From Bacillus cabrialesii (GTDB taxonomy: Bacteria; Bacillota; Bacilli; Bacillales; Bacillaceae), in contig NZ_CP096889.1 in NCBI RefSeq assembly GCF_004124315.2, forward strand, positions 2,153,001 through 2,217,000: a stretch of 64,000 bases of DNA. Direction: 5' to 3'. The position numbers were made by a program, and so were the translations under genes. How positions within the stretch are numbered: position 1 is the first letter of the stretch; every line of letters starts with the position of its first letter. Positions 9,899-17,652 of the stretch are shown here, in pieces. The notes below the pieces were generated by a model, which saw only the letters and a list, made by a program, of their open reading frames with translations, ran no database searches and was not told the DNA's origin.

Positions 9899-9926
9899 AG
9901 ATAATCAAGTGAATGATTCACTATCT
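9899..9926 (-). promoter_or_regulatory. palindrome in the odhA leader
   Basis: The sequence AGTGAATGATTCACT at 9908-9922 is a perfect inverted repeat. Its stem can be extended by AGATA/TATCT around a four-base bulge. It lies in the 5' leader, 30-48 bases upstream of the odhA start codon. It could be an operator or an RNA hairpin; there is no T run, so it is not a terminator. The regulator is unknown. Confidence 0.45.
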
Positions 9927-9964
9927 TAAAATAACTTTCGAACGCTGTGTCCAAAATTATGTAA

Positions 9965-9978
9965 TAAAAACGCTTCCA
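9965..9978 (-). promoter_or_regulatory. cre-like site upstream of odhA
   Basis: Read on the minus strand, TGGAAGCGTTTTTA matches the CcpA catabolite-responsive consensus TGWNANCGNTNWCA at all but two positions. It lies just downstream of a possible -10 element (TAAAAT at 9984-9989). The odhAB operon is known to be glucose-repressed, which makes the site plausible. Confidence 0.4.
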
Positions 9979-10086
9979 ACGATATTTTACCACTGTTTGC
10001 AATTTGATTCTACCTTGATTGTTCACAAAATATTAAAAAACCTTTATAAAAAACAAAAAATTTAATCATTTGAAAAAAGAAACGCC

Positions 10087-10122
10087 AAAAAGCATAGGAT
10101 AAAGGACTATCCTATGCTTTTA
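10087..10122. terminator. terminator at the end of yojO
   Basis: The stem AAAAGCATAGGATA/TATCCTATGCTTTT encloses a six-base loop. The yojO stop codon lies in the 3' plus-strand part of the hairpin. Confidence 0.85.
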
Positions 10123-12023
10123 TGGAGCAGTTTTTTCAACAGCGGATACAGAACATCCGGGAGCTGATCGACATCCGGGACAAATATACTGAATTTTCCG
10201 TACATATCCTGAATGGTCTTCATTTGTGATTCTTCTATTTCTGAGTTGGAGAGAAAAACATTTATCACTTCAATTCCTCTTTTTCGGGCTTCAATAACCG
10301 CTTCACTTGTATCAACAATCCCGTTTTGTTCATAGCCGAACGCGGCCGGCTCTCCATCTGAAAAAACGATTAAGAACTTTTGTGCCTCGCTGCGCTGCAG
10401 CATTTTTTTCGTCATCTGCCGAATCGCATAGCCGTCACGGTTATCTTCCTCAGGTTCAAGCTGCATAATTGCAGGCCCTGCCCCTTGTCTTAATGAGGAT
10501 TGAAAAGGGATAACCGTATTAAAATAGTTTGGCTGGCTTGTTTCAGTCGCATCGTTTGTGTCCTCCCAGAAACCGACAATCTGATGCGGAACCGCTACCG
10601 ATTTCAACGCTTCGTGAAACAATACGATTCCCCGTTTTGTTTCGTCCATCTTGTCGAACATACTGGCTGAACAGTCGACCAGCAATGTGAAAACCGCGTC
10701 AATTTCTGAAGATGGTTCTTGCTTTTTGTAGAACAGACGCGGATTTCTCTCAGTGAAGTAGCGGAGAAGCTTATTGTTCAGCCGTCCGGCATGAAGGTCT
10801 GTTCTTGGCAGTGTTTTTTTATGCTCCAGCGTTTTTTGAATCATTTGTTTTAAACGTTTTTGATACGATTCAATCGTTTTTGCCTGTTGTTTATAAGAAA
10901 GCTCTTCTTCACTTGTTGCTGTCTGCGGTTCTTTGTAAATCGGAAAAGCGTATTTATTTTCTTTGCCGTCAGCTATACCCGCCCCGTTTGGCTGGTCTTT
11001 CTGGGATTCCAGCGCTTCCAGCTTGGAATAGTCTTTCCGTTTTGTTTGTCTGGCTGATCCTTGGACAGAGCCAAGGGCTTGATCGCCATCGTCGCCTTCC
11101 CTTGAAGCGTCTTTCCCTAAATCTGATTTCGCGCCGTGTTCAATATCAAATTGAAGGAAACTTTTAGCCGGTGCTTCTGTTTCCCTGTGCCACGTCGGCA
11201 TTTCTTCTTCATGAATATCCTCATCACCGTCTGATTTTTTCGGAAGTGTAATGTCATCACTCAGCTTCGGCGCTTTTTTCTCTTCCTCAAATAACGGCTG
11301 GTCTGCAGCTGTTGCGTAATCAAGCTCAGGCAAAAAGAAGTAGGTGTTTAGCATGTCTTTATCGAGCACCTCTTCAAGCCCGTCCATGAGGTCTTCAACA
11401 ATTTTCAGAACATGCCGTGTCGAATCAGCTTCATACACACGCAGGAGCTGCTGCTCAATAAACGGACGCATCAGATCGATATCTTCACGCATAGACGGAA
11501 GGGTTTCGAGCGGCGACTCGGTCGTAAGCTTGACATAGATCGCGCAAAAGAGCGCATCCGTAAAAATGCTTCGTTCCAAATTTAAAGTCAGCTGGGTGGA
11601 AAAGTGTTTCCTGTACATGTCTTTTCGCTTCGCAAATACATGTTTCGTACCCGGGCGCTCGTGTTTGATGCATTCCTCAATTCTGATGTCCTCAAGCAGC
11701 ATAAACAGCTGCTTGGCAAAGCTTTTGAACGCGAGGTGCTGATGGATATCATCCAAAAAGTTTGCAAACTCGTGCAGCGAGCTATATTTCGTCCCGACTG
11801 AACGCAGGTAGACATCGCTTTTCAGACCCGCTTCCATGTCCTCAGCTGCCCTGTCTTTCCAAAAGTGGCTCATATAGATTTTCTTTTCAAATGGATTGTA
11901 ATAGGACTGAACGCCATACTCCACTTCTACCGCTTCACTCTTGGTAAGTGTTTTGGCCAAATCAGTCAGCATCATAAATAAAAACGAATCAATTGTGCTG
12001 TCGTTAAATTTGATAAATTTCAT
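10107..12023 (-). CDS. yojO: von Willebrand factor type A domain protein (CobT/NorD-like)
   Basis: A 638-residue cytoplasmic protein. The N-terminal two thirds contain no motif I can name and include an acidic, low-complexity linker. The C-terminal VWA domain has the metal-ion-dependent adhesion motif DCSASM, preceded by FTLLV. The start at 12023 (MKFIKFND) follows GGGAG at a good distance; an upstream in-frame extension begins inside yojN and is rejected. It lies 10 bases after the yojN stop. A MoxR-type AAA ATPase together with a VWA protein is a standard pair, in which the VWA protein recruits substrates or a metal centre to a chaperone-like ATPase. The target in Bacillus is unknown. Confidence 0.9.
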   Translation of the reverse strand: MKFIKFNDSTIDSFLFMMLTDLAKTLTKSEAVEVEYGVQSYYNPFEKKIYMSHFWKDRAAEDMEAGLKSDVYLRSVGTKYSSLHEFANFLDDIHQHLAFKSFAKQLFMLLEDIRIEECIKHERPGTKHVFAKRKDMYRKHFSTQLTLNLERSIFTDALFCAIYVKLTTESPLETLPSMREDIDLMRPFIEQQLLRVYEADSTRHVLKIVEDLMDGLEEVLDKDMLNTYFFLPELDYATAADQPLFEEEKKAPKLSDDITLPKKSDGDEDIHEEEMPTWHRETEAPAKSFLQFDIEHGAKSDLGKDASREGDDGDQALGSVQGSARQTKRKDYSKLEALESQKDQPNGAGIADGKENKYAFPIYKEPQTATSEEELSYKQQAKTIESYQKRLKQMIQKTLEHKKTLPRTDLHAGRLNNKLLRYFTERNPRLFYKKQEPSSEIDAVFTLLVDCSASMFDKMDETKRGIVLFHEALKSVAVPHQIVGFWEDTNDATETSQPNYFNTVIPFQSSLRQGAGPAIMQLEPEEDNRDGYAIRQMTKKMLQRSEAQKFLIVFSDGEPAAFGYEQNGIVDTSEAVIEARKRGIEVINVFLSNSEIEESQMKTIQDMYGKFSIFVPDVDQLPDVLYPLLKKLLHKSIG

Positions 12024-12033
12024 CGCAGCTCCC

Positions 12034-12948
12034 TCATTCAAACAGAGTTTCTGCAATATTTCGGACGGCCGCTTTTTCCCGGTCATCATCAAGCTTCTCT
12101 ACAATTCCCCGTTCGATTGCACGACGCGGCGGAATATAAGCGGCTAAATCACATGTATCGATTAAAGCTCTGATGGATGCCGCTTCTTCAGACACCTGTC
12201 CGTTATTGGCCTGAACGATCAGATCAGAGGAAAGTGTGATAAACCGGTCAATCAATTTCTCATCTTGAAGGGCTGATTGAGACATGAGCACTTGTTTCAG
12301 CAGCTCGCCTTTAATATAAGGCACATCAATAATAACAAAGCGGTTTTTCAATGCTTCATTCAGCGGAACAGTTCCGACATAGCCTTCATTGATGGCTGCA
12401 ATGACTCCAAAGCCGCCTTTAGCCCTAATAACCTCGCCTGTAAACGGATTTGTCATCATTTTTCTGTAATCTAATACACCGTTTAAAATGGGCAGTGTTT
12501 CGGGCTTTGCCATATTGATTTCATCTATATAAAGAAAATGGCCTTCTTTCATGGCTTTTGTGACAGGTCCTGAAACAAACTCGATCGTCGCCTGTCCAGA
12601 TTGATTTTCAATTGTTTTATAGCCGACCAACGCTTCAGCGTCCAAGTCAACTGAGCAGTTGACACTGTGCATTGGTTTATGAAAATAACTGGACAATGTT
12701 TCTGCCAGCTTTGTTTTTCCTGAGCCTGTAGGCCCTTTCAGCAAAACATTTTTTCCCATGGCTAATGCGATAATGGCATCGAATAAAATCGCCTCATCCT
12801 CCGCCTCATAGCCTGACGTCCCGATAAGCGACTGAAACTCTGGGGCAATCGGCTCGTCTTTATATGATAAAAGCTTTTGTTGTATATCTTTCGGCAATGT
12901 TAAGTGCTGTAGTTGAGTTGTCATAGACAGGTTCCCTTTCCTATTCAT
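12034..12948 (-). CDS. yojN: MoxR-family AAA+ ATPase
   Basis: A 304-residue AAA+ ATPase related to MoxR/NorQ/CbbQ. Walker A is KGPTGSGKT, Walker B is FLYIDEIN, and the sensor-1 region is VIAAINEG; the second region of homology ends with NRFVIIDV. Such proteins remodel or metallate partner enzymes and usually work with a VWA protein, here YojO directly downstream. The first in-frame ATG is at 12948. A second ATG at 12924 (MTTQLQH) has the better spaced AAGGGA site, so the true protein may be 296 residues. The substrate is unknown. Confidence 0.9.
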   Translation of the reverse strand: MNRKGNLSMTTQLQHLTLPKDIQQKLLSYKDEPIAPEFQSLIGTSGYEAEDEAILFDAIIALAMGKNVLLKGPTGSGKTKLAETLSSYFHKPMHSVNCSVDLDAEALVGYKTIENQSGQATIEFVSGPVTKAMKEGHFLYIDEINMAKPETLPILNGVLDYRKMMTNPFTGEVIRAKGGFGVIAAINEGYVGTVPLNEALKNRFVIIDVPYIKGELLKQVLMSQSALQDEKLIDRFITLSSDLIVQANNGQVSEEAASIRALIDTCDLAAYIPPRRAIERGIVEKLDDDREKAAVRNIAETLFE

Positions 12949-12968
12949 ATTCCATTAACGAGTATACT

Positions 12969-13006
12969 AAAAAAGCCCCTGTATGCTCAATACAAAAGGG
13001 CTTGGA
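12969..13006 (-). terminator. intrinsic terminator after yojM
   Basis: On the minus strand an AAGCCC...GGGCTT stem with nested GTAT/ATAC pairing is followed by a run of six T, just downstream of the yojM stop. Confidence 0.8.
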
Positions 13007-13011
13007 TGATA

Positions 13012-13602
13012 TTACTGCTTCTCGTTACTGCCGGAAAGGGCTCCGCAGACGATACGCGCGCCTGAATTGCCGCTTGGGTTTGTCAAATAATCGTCGGCAT
13101 GTTCATGAATGATAAACGCGCTCCCATCCTGATCGAGAATATTTAGTTTACTTCCTTTTATCAATGAGGTGTCCGGCGCATTCATAATAACATCCACTTT
13201 TCCATCAGCACCGACTTCAAGGTTCGGAAGATCACCTGCATGATGCCCCATCGGATTGTTGAAGCCGTGTTCTTTGTTCAGCGGATTAAAGGGGCCTCCC
13301 GCTGATTCAAAATCCGGCCTGACACATGAACCTTTCTCATAAATATGAAAACCGAGAGAAGCGCCGGGGCGCAGGGTGTTTGCGGAAATGTGTATATCAA
13401 GGCCTTCGTCATCCGATTCTTTGATTTCTATAAAACCGACTGCTTTGCCTTCACGATTGAACAGCTGGACATGATGACCAAACGCTGACGTTTCAACCGC
13501 CTTTTTTTCCGGGACCCGCTGAGGAGGATCAGGAGGTTTTTTTTGTCCGCATCCCTCAACTCCCAGTGCCATCAGCATCATCAGCAGCAAGAGACGGTAC
13601 AT
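13012..13602 (-). CDS. yojM: Cu/Zn superoxide dismutase-like lipoprotein lacking copper ligands
   Basis: A 196-residue exported protein with the Cu/Zn SOD fold. A short signal peptide ends at a lipobox-like VEGC (Cys18), so it is probably membrane-anchored outside the cell. In true SODs the copper site uses an HxH pair and a bridging His. Here these are His86-Ile-Tyr88 and Pro104 (in SAGGPFNP), so two of the copper ligands are replaced, while zinc-site residues such as HH at 120-121 and Asp124 remain. The B. subtilis ortholog is known to have the same Tyr and Pro and to bind zinc but little copper. It is therefore likely a non-canonical SOD paralog. A strong AAGGGGGAG site sets the start. Some databases call it sodC. 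Confidence 0.92.
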   Translation of the reverse strand: MYRLLLLMMLMALGVEGCGQKKPPDPPQRVPEKKAVETSAFGHHVQLFNREGKAVGFIEIKESDDEGLDIHISANTLRPGASLGFHIYEKGSCVRPDFESAGGPFNPLNKEHGFNNPMGHHAGDLPNLEVGADGKVDVIMNAPDTSLIKGSKLNILDQDGSAFIIHEHADDYLTNPSGNSGARIVCGALSGSNEKQ

Positions 13603-13654
13603 ACTGTCTCCCCCTTGTTTTTTCTAACAGTGTGGTCAATCATTGTCTGAAATA

Positions 13655-13684
13655 AACAAAAAAGCCTATAAAAAGGCTTTTTGT
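13655..13684 (-). terminator. intrinsic terminator after cwlS
   Basis: The stem AAAAAGCC/GGCTTTTT has a five-base loop and sits just downstream of the cwlS stop. Confidence 0.78.
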
Positions 13685-13695
13685 CATACTCATTC

Positions 13696-14931
13696 TTAAA
13701 AATAACTTCTTGCGCCCAAGTAGCGTTGTTTCCAATACGAATTGCTGAGGTTGGAAATGTCGACGCCCGATGAGCTTGCATGAATAAAGTCTCCGCCCCC
13801 TAGATAAATCCCCATGTGAGACGGGCCGGATTTATATGTTGTAAAGAAGACAAAGTCTCCGACTGACGGCTGGCTGACTTTTTGCATGACATTCCAATAT
13901 CCTGCCGTACTTAATCTTGATATAGATGATACATTATTAATGAGGTAATAAATGAAGCCGCTGCAATCAAATCCTGCAGGCGTGTTTCCGCCCCAGCGGT
14001 ACGGCACCCCGACATATTTTTTCGCTTCTGTTATCATTCTGTCAATCTTTGACCCTATTTGAACGTTTGATCCTGAGTTGTCTTTTGGCTTTGTCTGATT
14101 TGAATTGTTAGACTTGGTTGTTCCCGAAATCGTCAGAACCTGTCCGATTTGCAGTACATCAGATGATAAATTGTTTTTATCACGGATGCTTTGCACGGTG
14201 ACGCCGAGCTGATTTGCGATTTTCCACAGCGAATCGCCTGCTTTTACCTTGTATGTAGTTGTTTTTGAGGAATTGGAGTTTGACGGCTTTTTAGAACCGC
14301 TGTTTCCGCTCTTAGGTGAACTGTTCCCTTTTATTTTGAGAACCTGCTTAGGGTAAAGCGTATCAGATGTTAAGCCATTTAAGGTTTTCAATTCAGCTAC
14401 AGTCATATTTAAGCTGTTTGCGATTTTCCACAGTGAGTCACCAAGCTTAACCGTGTATGTACTTTTCGAAGAGCCTGAAGAATTGGAACCTCTGTTTTTC
14501 TTCGATCCGTTTGAGCCGCTTGAACTGCTTGTCCCTTTGATTTTAAGCTTTTGGCCGGGACGAATCAGGTCACTGGTCAGGCTGTTTAAACTTTTAAGCT
14601 CAGAAACACTCATTTTATGATTTTTAGCAATCATCCATAGCGAGTCACCATATGCAACTGTGTATGATGATGTCTTGCTTGAGCTTGATGAGGATGTCTT
14701 GCTTTTTTTGCTGCTATCAGGAATCTTAAGGCTTTGCCCGACATAAAGCACCGTTGATTTTAATTTATTTTCGGATTTCAGTGCTGATATTGTCGTATCA
14801 TATTGACGGGAAAGTTTCCAAAGAGAGTCACCGTTTTTTACTTTTATCGTTTTTGCTTCTGCGGGTGCTGCGGCCATCGATGACCCAACAACTGCGGAAA
14901 CAGCCAAGCCCGCTACAATCTTTCTTTTCAT
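13696..14931 (-). CDS. cwlS: D,L-endopeptidase with four LysM domains (cell separation)
   Basis: A 411-residue secreted peptidoglycan hydrolase. A signal peptide ends at AEA near residue 26. It is followed by four LysM modules (each with a GDSLWKL/GDSLWMI/GDSLWKI core) separated by Ser/Asn/Lys-rich linkers, then a C-terminal NlpC/P60 domain with the catalytic Cys in GFDCSGF, His in PSHMG and a third polar residue in FIHASS. It cuts the D-gamma-Glu-meso-DAP bond and acts at the septum and poles with LytE and LytF. The family is controlled by sigma-D and sigma-H in B. subtilis; I could not place those promoters confidently. A good AGGAGG site sets the start. Confidence 0.95.
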   Translation of the reverse strand: MKRKIVAGLAVSAVVGSSMAAAPAEAKTIKVKNGDSLWKLSRQYDTTISALKSENKLKSTVLYVGQSLKIPDSSKKSKTSSSSSSKTSSYTVAYGDSLWMIAKNHKMSVSELKSLNSLTSDLIRPGQKLKIKGTSSSSGSNGSKKNRGSNSSGSSKSTYTVKLGDSLWKIANSLNMTVAELKTLNGLTSDTLYPKQVLKIKGNSSPKSGNSGSKKPSNSNSSKTTTYKVKAGDSLWKIANQLGVTVQSIRDKNNLSSDVLQIGQVLTISGTTKSNNSNQTKPKDNSGSNVQIGSKIDRMITEAKKYVGVPYRWGGNTPAGFDCSGFIYYLINNVSSISRLSTAGYWNVMQKVSQPSVGDFVFFTTYKSGPSHMGIYLGGGDFIHASSSGVDISNLSNSYWKQRYLGARSYF

Positions 14932-15275
14932 TCATCCAACCTCCTAAACTGTTTATAGCGCAAAAACAGCTAGTATTTCGTTTCCAAAAATGGCACACAT
15001 CAGTTTTATCGTCACTTTTTCAGCAAGTTACACCCATTTCAAACATTTGTTGGCAATTTCAGCATCGTTCGACCTTTAAAATTCCAATTAAACACCTAAC
15101 ATTTTACATAAGCTGCATATGTTTTTCGAAAGTCTAAGGGACTATTTAAGCGGGGGTAAATATGATGGTTTTGTATTGATGAATGGAGCAGATTTCCCTC
15201 CTTTCTTGTCTGTTTTTCTTATCAATTCTCTACTGCTGTGTCAAATCCCTCCCTCTGCGTTCTTACGAAAATGCC
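14932..15275. other. intergenic region upstream of cwlS, no gene seen
   Basis: This 344-bp AT-rich stretch separates cwlS from the yojK terminator. It must hold the cwlS promoter or promoters. Short open frames exist on the plus strand (for example from 15119) but lack a ribosome binding site and recognisable protein features, so I treat them as chance. Confidence 0.6.
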
Positions 15276-15310
15276 AAAATGCCTGTTCTTTTGATAAGAA
15301 CAGGCATTTA
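15276..15310. terminator. terminator downstream of yojK
   Basis: A 13-bp perfect stem (AATGCCTGTTCTT and complement) with a TTGAT loop lies immediately after the yojK stop. Confidence 0.85.
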
Positions 15311-15312
15311 TT

Positions 15313-16530
15313 CTATGCGTTTGCTGATTGAGTTTTTTGTTTTACAACTTCAAGGATGCAGTCGGCCGCTTTTTTAGAACCGCCTGCCTCTTTCAGTGAT
15401 TGTCCAATTTCTTTCGCCTTTTCAGCATACACATCATTGTTCATCACTTCTTGAATTGTTTCTTTCAAAAGGCTTTCAGATAATTGTTCTTTCTTCAGCA
15501 CTTTTCCTGCGCCGATATTTTCCACTTGGTTTCCGACGGCAAATTGGTCAGCTCCCATCGGAATGACAACGAGCGGGGTTTCAAAATACAAACCTTCACT
15601 TGTGCTGTTCATTCCGCCGTGGGTCACAAACAAGCCGGCTCTTTTCAGAATCTCAAGCTGAGGGACATAAGGGCGCACAATAACATTCTCCGGAATGTCG
15701 TTTAACTCACTTGCCTTAATATGCTTGCCGATGGAAAGCACAACTTTTCCTTCAAAGTCTTTACACACCTCGAGACATTGATTAAAAAATTGTTTTTGAT
15801 TGTTAAAAATGGTTCCCATCGAAATAAACAGCACGTTTTCATTGTCAATCTGATCAAATGGGAAATCATTGTTTCCGGCTCTTTCTGTAATTGAAGGGCC
15901 GACAAATACATACCGATCGCCGAATTGCTCAGCCATTGGCTGAAATTCCCTTGATGTGAAAACAATCGTCAAGTCCCCGTCTGAAGAAAAAACATCAAAC
16001 GGCTTCTTTATCCCTGCTTGATAATCAGCATTTAATGTTTCTGCAAGCTGTTGATAAGATTCATAATGAGGCGAATCTTCAAATGATCCTTTCATGTAAG
16101 CACCCATCATTTCCTTTAAAAATTCCTCATTCATTGCAAACGTTGTACACAATGAAAATCTCGGAAGCTTCAGCATGTTGGCAATGATTTTACCGGCCAG
16201 GAGATGATGATCGTAAATGACATAATCATACGATTCATGTTTGACTTCATCATAAATATGCGTCGCGATATCCTTACAGCCTTTCAGAAAGGCGCAGATC
16301 ATCTCAGTGAAATCCCTTTCCTCATCTCCGGTTGCGTTTTTCCCGAAGTAATCTCCCCGGAAATCATGATACTCACGAAACTCAATATTAAGAGCTGCAA
16401 TTTTTTCTTTGTATTCCTTCACTGCGTAGTAAGTAATGTTTTCTCCCCGGGATTTCAGCTCCTTCATCACACCGATAGAGGGATTAATATGCCCCTCACC
16501 GGGAAACCCAATCATTAATACATTAGCCAT
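15313..16530 (-). CDS. yojK: UDP-glycosyltransferase, macrolide/flavonoid type (GT1)
   Basis: A 405-residue GT-B fold glycosyltransferase of the MGT family. The N-terminal acceptor half begins MANVLMIGFPGEGHINPS. The C-terminal donor half holds the GT1 signature around VPQLEILKRAGLFVTHGGMNSTSEGLYFETPLVVIPMGADQ (roughly 300-345), where the HGGMNS and the terminal DQ contact the UDP-sugar. Bacillus paralogs (YjiC, YdhE, YojK) glucosylate phenolic and macrolide acceptors; the natural acceptor is unknown. It is monocistronic, with an AAGGAAGG ribosome binding site. Confidence 0.93.
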   Translation of the reverse strand: MANVLMIGFPGEGHINPSIGVMKELKSRGENITYYAVKEYKEKIAALNIEFREYHDFRGDYFGKNATGDEERDFTEMICAFLKGCKDIATHIYDEVKHESYDYVIYDHHLLAGKIIANMLKLPRFSLCTTFAMNEEFLKEMMGAYMKGSFEDSPHYESYQQLAETLNADYQAGIKKPFDVFSSDGDLTIVFTSREFQPMAEQFGDRYVFVGPSITERAGNNDFPFDQIDNENVLFISMGTIFNNQKQFFNQCLEVCKDFEGKVVLSIGKHIKASELNDIPENVIVRPYVPQLEILKRAGLFVTHGGMNSTSEGLYFETPLVVIPMGADQFAVGNQVENIGAGKVLKKEQLSESLLKETIQEVMNNDVYAEKAKEIGQSLKEAGGSKKAADCILEVVKQKTQSANA

Positions 16531-16667
16531 GCGGCAGCACCCTTCCTTTAAAATTTATGTAATATTTTATACGGTACTACAAATACAAAATTAGGTAAAG
16601 TATTTAACTTAATTAATATTAATCAAATATAACTTTTCTACCAGTTTATATTTCCTATTTTCAAGAC

Positions 16668-16700
16668 AAAAAGCATTCAGCTTAAAGTGAATGCTTTAAA
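16668..16700 (-). terminator. intrinsic terminator after cdaS
   Basis: The stem AAAGCATTCA/TGAATGCTTT has an eight-base loop and is followed on the minus strand by a T run. Confidence 0.75.
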
Positions 16701-16763
16701 AAATTTCAAATTCAGTCATTTTGTCTCATGATAGGATTCTCAATCAGGTCCTTTTCATTATTT

Positions 16764-17378
16764 TTACGTTCTTGGCGAAATCACCGGATATAATACACCG
16801 TCTTTTGCAAACGACATCTTCCCTGTCTCTTCTGAAACAACGAGCACAAGCGCATCTGTATGCCCCGACATACCAAGAGCCGCGCGGTGCCGGGTTCCCA
16901 AATGGATATCCACTTCTTTTGTTGTCAGCGGCAGTACATTGGCTGCTGAGACAAGTTTATTTTCCCTCACCAATAAAGCGCCGTCATGAAGAGGGTTTCC
17001 CGGAAAAAAGATGCTCTCAATTAATGAAGCGCTGATCTCCGCGTGAAGAGATGTTCCTTTTTGAATAAAATGCTCAACCGGGTCCGCTCTTTCAATTACA
17101 ATTAAAGCACCATGTTTATGTTCCGATAGAGCTTTAATCGCCTTGGCCAGTTCGATAAATGCCGGCGTAAATTGCTCAATGTATGATTGCAAATAAAAGG
17201 ATGATGCGATGCCCTGCATGTCCTGAAAAATGTGGCCCAAATCATCTAATTCACATAGAAGACACTGGTCTTTTTCGTGAAGCGTTTTTAAGATGAGTGA
17301 CGCATCACCTAATATTTGCTCTAAATACACTTGTATTTTTCCCTTGAATGCATTTTCTGACATTTGTTCATAACGCAT
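16764..17378 (-). CDS. cdaS: sporulation diadenylate cyclase (c-di-AMP synthase)
   Basis: A 204-residue DAC-domain enzyme that makes c-di-AMP from two ATP. About 60 N-terminal residues form a helical autoinhibitory region. The DAC domain has both catalytic motifs: DGA at 132-134 (in LHDGALLV) and RHR at 163-165 (in GTRHRAALG). Of the three Bacillus cyclases, this one (also called YojJ) matches the soluble sporulation-specific form; it has no membrane segment, unlike CdaA. It is expected to act in the forespore and influence germination. A terminator follows, and a small ORF lies divergently upstream. Confidence 0.94.
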   Translation of the reverse strand: MRYEQMSENAFKGKIQVYLEQILGDASLILKTLHEKDQCLLCELDDLGHIFQDMQGIASSFYLQSYIEQFTPAFIELAKAIKALSEHKHGALIVIERADPVEHFIQKGTSLHAEISASLIESIFFPGNPLHDGALLVRENKLVSAANVLPLTTKEVDIHLGTRHRAALGMSGHTDALVLVVSEETGKMSFAKDGVLYPVISPRT

Positions 17379-17466
17379 AGACCTTCAACTCCTATTCAAA
17401 TTTCCAACTTTTCACGCATGCTTGTCTTATTGATGCACATTCTATTGGTAAGGAGGGATGTAAAGA

Positions 17467-17577
17467 ATGGAAATCGAAAGAATCATTCAGTATATTTGCA
17501 CCTTTTTAGGCGTGATCTCACTTTCTTTTATTTATGCCCAAATGTTTAGAAAAACGAAACCGACAAAAAAAGAATAG
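17467..17577 (+). CDS. small membrane peptide, 36 residues
   Basis: The ORF begins MEIERIIQYICTFLGVIS and has one hydrophobic segment (about residues 7-25) followed by a basic tail ending KTKPTKKE. AAGGAGG lies 11 bases before the ATG. It lies in the gap between cdaS (divergent) and yojI (same strand). I do not recognise a family, and no function can be given. The clean ribosome binding site and the transmembrane-plus-basic-tail layout support it as real. Confidence 0.55.
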   Translation: MEIERIIQYICTFLGVISLSFIYAQMFRKTKPTKKE

Positions 17578-17589
17578 GTCCGGCGTTCA

Positions 17590-17617
17590 TTGCTTTTTAT
17601 ACATAAAATGTTATAAT
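17590..17617 (+). promoter_or_regulatory. candidate sigma-A promoter of yojI
   Basis: TTGCTT, a 16-bp spacer, and TATAAT with an extended -10 (TGTTATAAT) lie 36 bases upstream of the yojI start codon. Confidence 0.6.
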
Positions 17618-17652
17618 TTCTCTCGTTATGAAAAAGAAACGGAGATCAGTGT

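Noticed and set aside
15119..15331. 70-codon frame in the cwlS-yojK gap
   Set aside because: No ribosome binding site, runs through the yojK terminator, composition unlike a real protein.
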